Source of the DNA: Acestrorhynchus altus | Lineage: Eukaryota > Chordata > Actinopteri > Characiformes > Acestrorhynchidae | Direction of reading: 5' to 3' | Assembly: GCA_034509495.1 (NCBI GenBank) | Contig: CM067523.1 | Location: forward strand, 5,643,996 to 5,707,995 | Length of the DNA: 64,000 nucleotides | Part shown: positions 56,065 to 57,698 of the stretch, in pieces | Layout of the letters: every line of letters starts with the position of its first letter | Position numbering within the stretch: the stretch's first letter is position 1 | Made by a program: the position numbers and the translations under genes | The notes under the pieces: generated by a model | What the model was told of the DNA's origin: nothing | What the model saw: only the letters and a program-made list of their open reading frames with translations | The model's database searches: none

Positions 56065-56432
56065 GACATATATCAGCTGATCAGGATATGATTATTTTCT
56101 GTGGTACTATAAAAATACTAGAATTTTAACCAGAAATCACCAGAAATCATTGATCCAACATGTCACGATATTAACAGTGCCCTCCATGTGTGTATTTTAA
56201 GATTGGATAAAAAAATAATAAATTAAAATAAACTGTATTTATTATGTCATGCAAAATTAATGACATTAAACTGTTGCAGATTCCACTTTGCGATGGAATG
56301 ATGAAATGATATGCATTCCTAATGCAGTTCTTGCTCTGTTTTTGTTTTCTAAGTGTATTTAATGTGGACTTGCTTTCTCTTCACAGCATGAGAAAACAGC
56401 CGAAAGAACGTCCTGCTCCCAATAACCTCATG
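1148..56432 (+). CDS. map2k5: MAP2K5 (MEK5) kinase gene, 18 internal exons, partial at both ends
   Basis: MEK5 is a cytoplasmic/nuclear dual-specificity MAP kinase kinase. It receives signals from MEKK2/MEKK3 through its PB1 domain and phosphorylates the TEY motif of ERK5 (MAPK7). Joining 18 exons gives 330 uninterrupted codons. Hallmarks in order: end of PB1 (EPLQIFPRA), docking linker (RNIHGLKVNTR), Gly-rich loop GHGNGG, catalytic Lys in LAVK, helix-C Glu in SELEILYK, HRDVKPSN, DFG, activation loop NSIAKTYVGT, APE, DVWSVGIS, and RKQPKERPAP near the C-lobe end. These match MEK5 rather than MEK1/2, MKK3/6 or MKK4/7, most clearly through the VLGRIAVAVVKGLTYL and ILHRDVKPSNMLVNTRGQ stretches and the linker. 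All introns are GT-AG and all phases agree. The N-terminal exons (about 84 residues) and the last ~34 residues plus stop lie outside the window. Exon order and lengths are seen directly; function is known for the family. Confidence 0.97.
1218..2268 (+). other. MAP2K5 intron, 1.05 kb
   Basis: GT-AG intron. Bases 1540-1750 match a short Tc1-like remnant; nothing else was recognised. Confidence 0.9.
1540..1750 (+). mobile_element. Tc1-like remnant, large internal deletion
   Basis: Starts with TACATCCACCAATCAGCTAT, a variant of the terminal repeat TACACxGATCAGCCATAAC seen at 19441 and 24178. It ends in the block CAGATATCACAGGACACTTT..AGAGGTCTTGAG, shared with 19600-19630 and 24935-24960. Only the two ends of the element remain. 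Confidence 0.65.
2269..2309 (+). CDS. map2k5: MAP2K5 exon: linker with ERK5 docking segment
   Basis: 41-base exon, acceptor tttttcag, donor gtaggt. With the G carried over it reads AGKTPGIRNIHGLK and ends on a codon boundary. Human MEK5 has ACKPPGERNIHGLK. The IHGLKVNTR segment spanning this and the next exon is the short region described for human MEK5 as an ERK5-interaction site (about residues 117-131), between PB1 and the kinase domain. Confidence 0.95.
2310..4136 (+). other. MAP2K5 intron, 1.8 kb
   Basis: GT-AG intron. Around 3430-3480 it ends a dispersed repeat with the tail GGGGTGTCCTAACTTTTTCA. Bases 3590-3790 are repeat-free and contain several TTAATT/TAATTAAG sites, a possible regulatory block. 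No gene. Confidence 0.85.
4137..4204 (+). CDS. map2k5: MAP2K5 exon: Ser-rich linker
   Basis: 68-base exon, acceptor ctgcag, donor gtgagg, starting in phase 0 and ending in phase 2. It reads VNTRPGSSSSRGASPADSLP then NN. Human has VNTRAGPSQHSSPAVSDSLP, so length is identical while the Ser/Pro-rich middle has diverged, as expected for a disordered linker. Confidence 0.94.
4310..5330. repeat. TAGCAAC-rich satellite-like block
   Basis: Dozens of degenerate units such as CATAGCAACC, CTTAGCAACATC and CTAGCAACCACTTAG fill 4318-4530, 4775-4995 and 5255-5285. Between them a longer unit recurs: CTCAATTAGCTGCAGAAAG..TTATTTTTAAACAAAATATT at 4650-4720, CTCAATTAGCTGCAAAAAAT..TTATTTTTAAACAAAAAATA at 5040-5105, and a third partial copy at 5287-5345. 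This is a higher-order tandem array of about 390-bp units, now decayed. No coding sequence. Confidence 0.75.
6040..6170. repeat. Dispersed repeat with GTTTAAATAT core, partial copy
   Basis: GGTGTGTATAAAGAAGAGAT, CAGTATGTTTAAATATGG and GGATTTCATGGGGTGTCCTA then ATTTTTTCACATTGTATTTT. Right half only. Confidence 0.6.
6215..6905 (+). mobile_element. Decayed Tc1-like transposon (3' half)
   Basis: The plus strand reads QVIFSDESYFYLGEDDPRI near 6280 (catalytic Asp of a Tc1 transposase). It continues with stops and shifts to KSPDLSQIENFLGC (the SPDLxxIE motif) near 6560. A TTTTTTTGATTGAGTGTAT tail ends at about 6905. Frame is broken in several places. Confidence 0.75.
6942..6990 (+). CDS. map2k5: MAP2K5 exon: basic linker before the kinase domain
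   Basis: 49-base exon, acceptor ctcaacag, donor gtacta. With the two carried bases it reads SLKKSSAELKKILTNGQ and ends in phase 0. Human has SLKKSSAELKKILANGQ, one change in 17. The lysine-rich helix-like stretch lies just before the kinase domain. Confidence 0.96.
7145..7222. repeat. (TG)39 microsatellite
   Basis: Uninterrupted TG dinucleotide array. Confidence 0.98.
8105..8425 (-). mobile_element. tRNA-derived SINE, body and tail (minus orientation)
   Basis: The segment around TGATGCTCCTGAGAATTGGA..CAAGCACATGCCTCC is the reverse complement of the 3' part of the SINE at 49995-50325. CCCACCCACAGTTAG..GGCCAATTTTGCTCTTTCAG matches its middle. The tRNA-like head is missing. Confidence 0.7.
8786..8855. 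repeat. (TG)35 microsatellite
   Basis: Uninterrupted TG array. Confidence 0.98.
9254..9341. repeat. (CT)n microsatellite forming an acceptor tract
   Basis: About 88 bases of CT with two TTTC interruptions. It ends 17 bases before the splice acceptor at 9357-9358, so it overlaps or forms the polypyrimidine tract of the Gly-loop exon. Confidence 0.97.
9359..9423 (+). CDS. map2k5: MAP2K5 exon: start of kinase domain, Gly-rich loop
   Basis: 65-base exon, acceptor cattcag, donor gtgagt, phase 0 to phase 2. It reads INEQDIQYQEQLGHGNGGTV then YK (last codon completed in the next exon). GHGNGG is the ATP-binding glycine loop. The acceptor is preceded almost directly by a ~88-base (CT)n tract, which must serve as its polypyrimidine tract. 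Confidence 0.97.
9835..9863. repeat. (AC)14 microsatellite
   Basis: Pure AC array. Confidence 0.96.
10650..10860. mobile_element. hAT-like element, left end
   Basis: Begins TAGGAATGCACCAAAATTAA and continues GGCCAAGGCCAAACCAAATG..AAACACTTGG, the outer part of a common fish hAT-type repeat whose other end reads like TTTCGGTGCATCCCT. The right end was not found nearby. Confidence 0.5.
12182..12685 (-). mobile_element. 504-bp Tc1-like deletion element with perfect terminal repeats
   Basis: Flanked by TA on both sides. The first 27 bases after the left TA (starting CAGGGGTTGGACAATGAAAC) and the last 27 before the right TA are exact inverted complements. On the minus strand 12498-12430 encodes FKRGQIVGARLAGASVTKTA, the N-terminal helix-turn-helix start of a Tc1 transposase, followed by SRVMSA. 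The catalytic region is missing. The perfect ends suggest a fairly recent, trans-mobilised copy. Confidence 0.88.
12960..13230. repeat. Dispersed repeat with GTTTAAATAT core, copy
   Basis: Ends with GTGTGTATCAGGAAGAACTT, CAGTATGTTTAAATATATTA and GAAGGATTTCATTTGC. Related to 6040-6170, 43985-44250 and 55700-55985. The upstream part holds CTGCTCCCTCGCTCTGCTCC. Family unknown to me. Confidence 0.6.
16513..17330 (+). mobile_element. Tc1-like transposon copy A (plus orientation)
   Basis: Begins TATACACTCAGTGACAAAAA, a Tc1 end. Broken transposase is readable: EYGGLVVSASV, FQQDNTCWHTARVSL (the QDN..HTAR catalytic motif), then LPYPAQSLDLLPV (from LPWPARSPDLSPI) and WADVPQDAIQNLYTSMPNHI..RGGSAGY at the C-terminus. 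Multiple frameshifts. The right end is replaced by a CT/CCTT repeat. Same family as 17755-18430 and 57170-57698. Confidence 0.85.
17328..17395. repeat. (CT)n / CCTT-rich tract
   Basis: CT array that grades into CCTTCCTCCCTC-type sequence where the right end of Tc1 copy A should be. Confidence 0.9.
17755..18430 (-). mobile_element. Tc1-like transposon copy B (minus orientation)
   Basis: Minus strand encodes VWRSHGEPSCG, HYYVLQDTDSLTRVS (from the QDN..HTARVS motif), ATLPWPAQLPDLLPIKHL, and CGQMCCRNTWNMFVSMPNHI..ARG. The start on the minus strand (about 18425-18370) matches copy A's block ACAGGTGTGATCT. It lies in the opposite orientation to copy A with 425 bases between them. Inactive. Confidence 0.85.
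18571..18610 (+). CDS. map2k5: MAP2K5 exon: catalytic lysine
   Basis: 40-base exon, acceptor ctccaacag, donor gtaaga. With the two carried bases it reads KAYHLLGKRVLAVK and ends in phase 0. The final Lys equals human Lys195, which contacts ATP phosphates. Human has AYHVPSGKILAVK; the loop VPSGKI has changed to LLGKRV. The exon sits after the 9.1-kb intron and about 140 bases after the end of an inverted pair of Tc1 copies. Confidence 0.96.
18905..19095. repeat. Imperfect (CT)n array, 190 bases
   Basis: CT repeats with many G/A interruptions. It makes long Arg/Glu-rich open frames on the minus strand that are not genes. Confidence 0.95.
19441..19724 (+). mobile_element. 284-bp Tc1-type MITE
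   Basis: Ends TACATCGATCAGCCATAATA and (inverted) TATACCCTGATCAGCCATTA show the terminal repeats. The middle keeps AGGATCTACTATAACATCTT and the AGAGGTCTTGAG..GCTATTTTAGCAGCA block, i.e. the 3' end of a transposase gene. The rest is deleted. It lies only about 85 bases upstream of an exon acceptor. Confidence 0.8.
19811..19879 (+). CDS. map2k5: MAP2K5 exon: helix C
   Basis: 69-base, 23-codon symmetric (phase 0-0) exon, acceptor tattgtag, donor gtgcga (a weaker donor). It reads VIPLDITVELQKQIMSELEI then LYK. The Glu in SELEIL is the helix-C residue that pairs with the catalytic Lys. Human has VILLDITLELQKQIMSELEI. Confidence 0.97.
19880..20305 (+). other. MAP2K5 intron, 426 bases
   Basis: Short unique intron with donor gtgcga. 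No repeats or other features recognised. Confidence 0.9.
20306..20387 (+). CDS. map2k5: MAP2K5 exon: N-lobe strands and hinge
   Basis: 82-base exon, acceptor tttgcag, donor gtaagt, phase 0 to 1. It reads CDSPYIITFYSAFFVENRIS then ICTEFMD. ICTEFMDGG is the hinge that binds the adenine of ATP. A pure (GT)23 array starts 15 bases after the donor. Confidence 0.97.
20388..21265 (+). other. MAP2K5 intron, 878 bases
   Basis: Begins with (GT)23 fifteen bases after the donor. The rest is unique AT-rich DNA with no recognised feature. Confidence 0.9.
20403..20448. repeat. (GT)23 microsatellite next to a donor site
   Basis: Pure GT array starting 15 bases downstream of the exon boundary at 20387. Confidence 0.97.
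21266..21327 (+). CDS. map2k5: MAP2K5 exon: C-lobe helices D/E
   Basis: 62-base exon, acceptor gtgtgtag, donor gtgagt, phase 1 to 0. With the carried G it reads GGSLDVYRRIPEHVLGRIAV then A. The match to human GGSLDVYRKMPEHVLGRIAVA is near-perfect and is typical of MEK5 only. Confidence 0.97.
21621..21669 (+). CDS. map2k5: MAP2K5 exon: helix E to HR of the HRD motif
   Basis: 49-base exon, acceptor gtgtctag, donor gtgagt, phase 0 to 1. It reads VVKGLTYLWSLKILHR and leaves one G. The codon of the catalytic Asp of HRD is thus split by the following intron (G|AT). Confidence 0.97.
21670..22695 (+). other. MAP2K5 intron, 1.03 kb, splits the HRD Asp codon
   Basis: GT-AG intron with a Tc1 fragment at about 22245-22425 (shares the GGTCAGTACCTA..AAAGG block of the other copies). 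No gene. Confidence 0.88.
22245..22425 (+). mobile_element. Tc1-like fragment
   Basis: Contains TGCAATGGTCAGTACCTACT and, directly after a short stretch, ATAATATTAGGCAG..TTTTGGCTGATTGG. These are internal and right-end parts of the family seen at 24178-25033, joined by a deletion. No left end. Confidence 0.6.
22696..22769 (+). CDS. map2k5: MAP2K5 exon: catalytic loop and DFG
   Basis: 74-base exon, acceptor tgtgcag, donor gtaggt, phase 1 to 0. It reads DVKPSNMLVNTRGQVKLCDF then GVSTQ. It contains the proton-acceptor Asp (human Asp283), the catalytic-loop Lys and Asn of DVKPSN, and the magnesium-binding Asp of DFG. No substitution against human MEK5 is visible. Confidence 0.98.
23046..23085. 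repeat. Interrupted (GT)n array
   Basis: About 20 GT units with GCGTGCGT interruptions. Confidence 0.9.
24178..25033 (+). mobile_element. 856-bp Tc1-like fossil with both ends
   Basis: Left end TACACAAATCAGGTATAACG; the right end read inverted is TACACAAATCAGCCATAACA. Inside are recognisable pieces of the transposase gene: a GGTTATGAGTGGACAAATCT-like early part, AACTGGCATGAATTTGGACC (from NWTxEQW), GTTCTGAGTGGAAGCTTTGG, TTCAGCAGGACACTGCACTC (FQQDNAPC) and the AACATCTTGGTGCCAG tail. Many internal deletions; no open frame of useful length. Confidence 0.82.
25141..25191 (+). CDS. map2k5: MAP2K5 exon: activation loop
   Basis: 51-base symmetric exon, acceptor tttcctgcag, donor gtaagc. It reads LVNSIAKTYVGTNAYMA. 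The Ser and Thr of NSIAKT equal human Ser311 and Thr315, which MEKK2/3 phosphorylate to switch MEK5 on. The intron after it splits the APE motif. Confidence 0.98.
25590..26255. mobile_element. Palindromic MITE, copy 1
   Basis: Two long inverted arms. The left arm has TCTGTAATTACA, CTCTGCATAC and TCAATGGTCAGGACCACCAC. The right arm mirrors these with GTGGTGGTCCTGTGGGATGC..CCATTGAAAA, TATGCAGAGAAACAGATGGA and TGTAATTACAGA. The centre also has inverted CAGACACAGCAGTGCTGCTG / CAGCAGCACTGCTGTGTCTG. No coding sequence. I know this type from otophysan fish genomes. An (AT)10 lies in the right arm. Confidence 0.85.
26973..27010. repeat. (AC)19 microsatellite
   Basis: Pure AC array ending 39 bases before the acceptor at 27049. 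Confidence 0.96.
27050..27121 (+). CDS. map2k5: MAP2K5 exon: APE motif and helix F
   Basis: 72-base symmetric exon, acceptor ttttgcag, donor gtaaag. It reads PERISGEQYGIHSDVWSVGI then SFME. It completes APE and holds the helix-F Asp of SDVWS. Human has SLGISFME, one conservative change. Confidence 0.98.
27825..27865 (+). mobile_element. Tiny Tc1-like remnant
   Basis: TGATGCAGTGGTCAGTACCT..AAAAGGGGTTAAAG matches the start of the transposase region in the copies at 22305, 24300 and 47392. Nothing more of the element remains. Confidence 0.45.
28316..28400. repeat. Short dispersed-repeat fragment
   Basis: The stretch around ACATCAGTCCTGGAGGGCTG resembles the outer part of short fish repeats that begin with a CTGGTCCTGGAGGGC-like box. 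The other end was not identified. Confidence 0.35.
30060..30720 (+). mobile_element. Decayed Tc1-like transposon
   Basis: Starts with GGCAAAAGTATGCGAACCTT, the outer part of a Tc1 family. GAGATCACAGAGGAACCTGA..CTAAAGGCCTTTCTCACATT corresponds to the EELR..LKASLTLANV transposase segment, then TACACTGAACAACATTG. Later CTGTGAGACACGGTGGTGGT matches the THGGGS segment. The coding potential is lost. The 163-codon open frame at 30246-30737 is a by-product. Confidence 0.75.
30908..30937 (+). CDS. map2k5: MAP2K5 30-base exon, matches the exon skipped in human isoform B
   Basis: 30-base, phase 0-0 exon, acceptor cttacag after a T-rich tract, donor gtaagt. It reads LALGHFPYPQ. Human LALGRFPYPQ (residues 349-358) is the segment absent from human isoform B, so this is probably a cassette exon in the fish as well. 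Skipping keeps frame. It sits alone between a 3.8-kb and a 10.4-kb intron. Usage here is inferred. Confidence 0.95.
31440..31770. repeat. Direct duplication, unit 1
   Basis: From AATTCATTAGCTTTTTTCTC to ATTACAGCCAATGATGGTCT this matches unit 2 (32133-32466) almost base for base, e.g. GTTCAAAGCAGGCTGTTTTT, CATAATGGCACTCTGAACCA and GGGTAACGAGCCCTTTTG. Offset is 692 bases. No open frame is shared by the two units. Confidence 0.93.
32133..32466. repeat. Direct duplication, unit 2
   Basis: Second copy of 31440-31770 with scattered substitutions (for instance AGCAACGATCAGG versus TGCAACGACCAGG) and a changed A-run. About 370 bases of unrelated DNA lie between the two copies. Confidence 0.93.
32590..33160. 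repeat. Dispersed interspersed repeat (family not named)
   Basis: Starts with TCAAATTTTATTGTCACCTC and ends with ACTTGTGGTCTGCGGAAAGA..TCAGGACCGGCTGGTTCTGG and GTCTGTACCTCCTACC. I recognise both ends as parts of a widespread teleost repeat but cannot name the family. No usable reading frame. Confidence 0.5.
34100..34575. mobile_element. Palindromic MITE, copy 2
   Basis: Same family as 25590-26255. Left arm TCTATAATTACAGACTGTAG..CTGTTTCTCTGCATACTTGG; right arm GTGGTGGTCCTGTGGGGTCC..GTATGCAGAGATGGACTACA. It keeps CAGCAGCACTGCTGTGTCTG in the middle. The inner half of one arm is deleted, so it is shorter than copy 1. Confidence 0.82.
35165..35290 (-). mobile_element. SINE-like fragment
   Basis: CAGATTTCTCCCCAATTTCA..TTCCAGTTACCC resembles the 3' tail of the SINE family seen at 8105-8425 (AAATTTTCATCCCAATTTTG..AGTTACCCAGCC). 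A separate stub of the tRNA-like head (AGCAGCATGACCGGGGTCCA, 35758-35777) lies downstream. Weak but consistent. Confidence 0.4.
35801..36140. mobile_element. Inverted-repeat element, left end (unclassified DNA transposon)
   Basis: Begins TTATGCCAGGTTCACACTAC then GTGATTTTAGCCCTGATTTT. The inverted form of the same end occurs at 48590-48629. It has a GATTGCCGACAAAAGCCTGA interior and no coding sequence. The right end was not located with certainty. Confidence 0.55.
36580..36720. repeat. (CT)n then (GA)n tracts
   Basis: A C-run, a CT array (36588-36616 and beyond) and, 40 bases on, GAGAGAAAGAGAGAGAGA. The opposite-strand tracts could pair as a loose hairpin. Confidence 0.88.
36834..36862. repeat. 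(CA)14 microsatellite
   Basis: Pure CA array. Confidence 0.95.
37070..37131. repeat. (GT)31 microsatellite
   Basis: Pure GT array, then GCATGCGCATGTGTGTGCAT. Confidence 0.97.
37818..37996. mobile_element. Short palindromic hAT-like MITE, copy 1 (179 bp)
   Basis: Starts CAGTGTTTCGCAACTCTGGT then CCTGGAGGCACC, and ends with the inverted form GGTGCCTCCAGGACCAGGGT..GAGAAACACTG. An imperfect 8-base flanking repeat, ccataaat / ctctaaat (6 of 8), fits hAT target duplication. The interior has CTTTCCCTGCTCCCAAAACA and TAACGAGCCCTTCC. Confidence 0.75.
39903..40087. mobile_element. Short palindromic hAT-like MITE, copy 2 (185 bp)
   Basis: Starts CAGGGTTTCTCTACCATGGT and ends with inverted CCAGAACCATGGATGAGAAA..CACTG. 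The interior CTTTCCCTGCTCCCAACACA and TAACAAGCCCTTTC matches copy 1 closely. No coding sequence. Confidence 0.78.
41085..41270. promoter_or_regulatory. Candidate conserved non-coding element near a microexon
   Basis: Repeat-free block just 65 bases before the 27-base exon. It contains an octamer (TATGCAAAT), CTAATTACATATT, GGCTATTAGCGC and GTGATCATAAACG. The mixed AT/GC composition and lack of decay signs resemble vertebrate developmental enhancers. Proposed from sequence character only. Confidence 0.35.
41335..41361 (+). CDS. map2k5: MAP2K5 27-base microexon
   Basis: 27-base, phase 0-0 exon, acceptor atcacag, donor gtaagt. It reads IQKNQGSLM, identical to human. It lies in the C-lobe insert typical of MAP kinase kinases, between helices F and G. 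The next exon follows after only 384 bases. Confidence 0.95.
41746..41778 (+). CDS. map2k5: MAP2K5 33-base exon
   Basis: 33-base, phase 0-0 exon, acceptor ctccacag after a C-rich tract, donor gtgagt. It reads PLQLLQCIVDE, identical to human. With the two preceding exons it forms a run of three very short exons that could each be skipped without a frameshift. Confidence 0.95.
42177..42920 (+). mobile_element. Tc1-like transposon, 5' half only
   Basis: Left end TCCGGAAAGTATTCACAGAG. Around 42590 the gene reads CATGTTAATGGAAAGTTGAC (HINGKLTG), then GAGCTTCTCAAGGAGTGGAC (ELHKEWTEA), TGCTTCCAGAGCCACCACAC (SRATTHR), GCATTCCTAATAAGAAG and GAGAAAAAGAACCGGACTGT (EKKNWTV). It stops at AATTTTGCATTTCATTTG, just past the first catalytic Asp position. 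The remaining two-thirds of the gene is absent. Confidence 0.82.
43985..44250. repeat. Dispersed repeat with GTTTAAATAT core, copy
   Basis: TTTTGATTCAATCTTGCGGA..TCTGCTCCTTTGTTCTGCGC and TTTAATATGTTTAAATGCTA then GAAAGGATTTCATTGGGTGT parallel the copies at 12960 and 55700. No coding sequence. Confidence 0.6.
44240..44312. repeat. hAT-like repeat end
   Basis: ATATCAGGATATATTTTTTT..CCATATCGCCCAGCCCTAG is the right end of a common fish element whose start reads CTAGGGCTGGGCGATAT. The partner end is not nearby; it directly follows a GTTTAAATGC-type repeat copy. Confidence 0.5.
45865..45995. promoter_or_regulatory. Candidate conserved non-coding element
   Basis: Repeat-free block with GCGTAATTAATAATTAAACT (clustered homeodomain-type TAATTA sites) followed by GC-rich GCGGCCGGTGTAATGGGTTG and TGACCCAGCTGAACTG (an E-box-like CAGCTG). 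Enhancer role is inferred. Confidence 0.35.
46073..46131. repeat. (CA)29 microsatellite
   Basis: Pure CA array. Confidence 0.97.
46575..46922 (+). mobile_element. Tc1-type deletion element (348 bp)
   Basis: CCTAATGCCAGGCATGGAGT, GGAACTGTGTTCTCTGGAAT and GGTGGTGCTCTG correspond to a Tc1 transposase segment (NAR..W..VFSGV). After a deletion the tail reads GTGTCCCAATGTTTTAGTCC then ATATAGTGTGT, the element end. Same family as 715-995. Confidence 0.65.
47190..47597 (+). mobile_element. Tc1-like deletion element with a minisatellite inside
   Basis: Begins TACATCAGCCAGCCACAACT..TTAAAACCACT (terminal repeat variant). After a 14-bp minisatellite it continues ATTGAGACAGATCTTGAAGT, ATGCAGTGGTCAGCACCTAT, GGACAGCCACTGAACCAACA and finally GATTTAAAGGATCTACTGCG..GGAGTCCATGCC. 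The middle of the transposase gene is deleted. A (GT)27 array follows directly. Confidence 0.75.
47237..47301. repeat. 14-bp minisatellite, 4.6 perfect copies
   Basis: The unit TATCTGGATCTGAT repeats four times exactly plus a nine-base partial, inside the Tc1 deletion element 47190-47597. The lack of any mismatch suggests recent expansion. Confidence 0.95.
47604..47658. repeat. (GT)27 microsatellite
   Basis: Pure GT array directly after a Tc1 deletion element. Confidence 0.97.
47755..48630. mobile_element. Inverted-repeat DNA element with a nested insertion
   Basis: Left end TAATGCCAGGTTCACACTGC. The right end (48590-48629) read inverted is TTATGCCACGATTCACACTA then AACGATTTTAGCCCTGATT, matching the left end of 35801. 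Bases 47788-48155 are a separate hAT-like insertion, so the host element is about 0.5 kb. No coding sequence. Confidence 0.5.
47788..48155. mobile_element. hAT-like insertion (368 bp) nested in 47755-48630
   Basis: The ends TAGGGGTGGGAAATGTATAT and (inverted) TAGCGCTGGGTAATATGA form an imperfect inverted repeat. Flanks tttcagag / tttcaggt match at 6 of 8 positions, as expected for an 8-base hAT target duplication. AT-rich, non-coding interior. Confidence 0.6.
48972..49074. repeat. (CT)n array, 103 bases
   Basis: CT repeats with periodic CCCTCT interruptions, then about 40 pure bases. It gives the Leu/Ser-rich start of a spurious 252-codon frame. Confidence 0.95.
49995..50325 (+). mobile_element. 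tRNA-derived SINE, near complete
   Basis: Starts with a tRNA-like head: TGGTCTAATGCACGAG (box A region) and GGTTTGAATCT at 50050 (box B of the RNA polymerase III promoter). The body has GCTCTCTGAGTGGGTAGATG and GTGGTGGCAGTTTGAGAAGG; the tail has CACATGTGTTCCTGGAGGCA..CACCCTCCTGGTGTTGGAGC. I know this layout as a common otophysan SINE. The sequence has diverged from what I remember of the consensus, so it is old. Confidence 0.72.
50590..50850. promoter_or_regulatory. Candidate conserved non-coding element
   Basis: Repeat-free block after a (GT)n stretch: GCTTTGTTAATTTAAATAGG, GTGCATGCAC (palindrome), GGGCTTTATTTTAATAGCCA, TGATTGGCGTTTAATTTCAC and GACTATTAATTTTC. Resembles an enhancer; inferred only. 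Confidence 0.33.
53172..53227. repeat. (CT)n array
   Basis: CT repeats with one CC interruption. Confidence 0.95.
53776..53845. repeat. (GT)35 microsatellite
   Basis: Pure GT array about 110 bases upstream of the exon at 53956. Confidence 0.97.
53956..54017 (+). CDS. map2k5: MAP2K5 exon: C-lobe helices G/H
   Basis: 62-base exon, acceptor gtttcag, donor gtgagt, phase 0 to 2. It reads DPPVLPVGQFSDKFLNFITQ and begins the next Cys codon. Human has DSPVLPVGEFSEPFVHFITQ. This is the most diverged kinase-domain exon seen here, yet of equal length. A (TG)35 array ends about 110 bases upstream. Confidence 0.96.
54070..54625 (-). mobile_element. Decayed Tc1-related repeat
   Basis: CTTCTCAACAACTTCATCCC, TTTGGTCTTCATGATGTTGT, CACACAGGTGGACGTCATCT and GTGACTTCTGAAGGTAAGTG are in the order of a familiar teleost/amphibian Tc1-related repeat. 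The tail GGGGGTGCATACGTTCTCTA replaces the usual GGGGCTGAATAC-like end. No open frame remains. Confidence 0.65.
55642..55695. repeat. (TA)27 microsatellite
   Basis: Pure TA array, self-complementary and able to extrude a cruciform. Confidence 0.97.
55700..55985. repeat. Dispersed repeat with GTTTAAATAT core, copy
   Basis: TATATCCAGTTTTAAACTTA, CTCTGCTCTGCCTCC, GTGTGTATAAAGAAAAGAAT, ATTGTTTAAATATATTAAAG and TTCTCACATTGTATTTTCCA are in the same order as the other copies. Placed between a (TA)27 and an (AC)30 array. Confidence 0.6.
55993..56064. repeat. (AC)30-(AT)6 compound microsatellite
   Basis: AC array running straight into AT repeats. Confidence 0.96.
56387..56432 (+). CDS. map2k5: MAP2K5 exon: end of the kinase domain
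   Basis: 46-base exon, acceptor cttcacag, donor gtgagt, phase 2 to 0. It reads CMRKQPKERPAPNNLM. Human has CMRKQPKERPAPEELM, with EE replaced by NN. In human the chain continues with GHPFIVQFND and ends 34 residues later. I looked for that continuation up to 64000 and did not find it, so the final exon(s) should be downstream. Confidence 0.96.
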
Positions 56433-57169
56433 GTGAGTCAATGTCCTTTAAAATGCTTATATTCATGTATTCTCAATAGTAGGGGTCTTCAGTTCTTTCA
56501 ACCTTAAAAAAAAAAAAAAACCTAGAGAATCAAACTTGAATGGATACCTAAATGAATACAGAACCACAGGCCAGTTCTTTCTGATGATCTTTGATGAATA
56601 GAACTAATCTTGGTGATCTTAGGCAGCAAGGTTGTGCTCTTCAATTTTAAAACAAGGTTGTTGTTGTTTTTTTGTGGTGTCTGAAGAAATCATGGTACAT
56701 ACATAGGAAAGAGCCTTTAATTCATAAAGAACCTTTTATGTCCTTTTACCTTTCACTCCTAGATCGCAGCACACATTGGTGTCTTGTCTGCTCACAGATA
56801 CCTGATTCATCTAATCTGTTACAGTGGCATCTTTTGGCACCTCTGGTCAAAATTCCAGTTACTGTGAATAGCTAAGCCAGTAAAAGATGACTTGATCTCC
56901 AAAAGGCAGTAAGTTAAGGATGAACATTAGAGTTTAATTTTCATCTTTTAGAGCTGAAGTGTAACAAAAAATGAAAGGGACCCAAAGCAGATGTTGCCTT
57001 CTGATGACTCTTCAGTCAAGGTCATATGTGTGCAGGTGTCACAAGCAGGGTGGTCATTTCAATGAACTGCCTGCCATGTAGGCCATTCTGATGAATTTGT
57101 TAGGAGGTGTAGGTGGCAGTGGCTGCATGAAGGCAGGACTGTAAACTGTAAACAGGTTGTGTTTGGGCA

Positions 57170-57698
57170 TTGACGGTGGTTTGAGTATGGAGGCCTTGTG
57201 GTGAACACTTCAATCCCGTCTTTGCTATGAAGTGACACACCGCCACAACTGCTGGTGTGATAATCTGTGGAGCCATTGCATACGACAGTCGTTCCCCCCG
57301 ACGTAGTTATGAGAGGGAAACTAACAGCTTGGCCATGTGTTGCCTCTCAGGACAGGGTTTCTGACTGGTGATAATGCTCACCCGCACATAACAAGGGTGT
57401 CCAAGGAACGTCTCTGCCAGATTGTAACACTTCCATGGCCTGCTAGGTCACCAGAGTTATTGCCAGGAGAGCATTAATGGGACCCAGCTGGGATGCCAGC
57501 TTTGTGCAGGATCTGCAGGCCCTGCTGGAATATCTGTGGGCAAATGTGTTGAAGGATGCCGTACGGAACTTGTAGGCCGCGGTGCCCAACCATATCTTAC
57601 CTTGTAACCAGGCTAGAGGCGGCCCGACAAGGTACTTGAGCCACTTTTCCCCAATAAACTTTAATCTTTCTCTCATATTTTTGTCAGTGACTATATGT
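57170..57698 (+). mobile_element. Tc1-like transposon, 3' two-thirds
   Basis: GAGTATGGAGGCCTTGTGGT matches copy A at 16840. It then encodes broken forms of GDNAHPHITRVSKERL (catalytic Asp-Asn), LPWPARSPELLPG and NHILPCNQARGGPTRY, with the tail TTTGTCAGTGACTATA. The third acidic motif and several frames are damaged. Confidence 0.82.

Larger units (their letters stand above)
54018..56386 (+). other. MAP2K5 intron, 2.4 kb
   Basis: GT-AG intron with a decayed Tc1-related repeat (54070-54625), a (TA)27 array (55642), a dispersed repeat copy (55700-55985) and an (AC)30-(AT) array (55993-56064). No gene. Confidence 0.88.
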
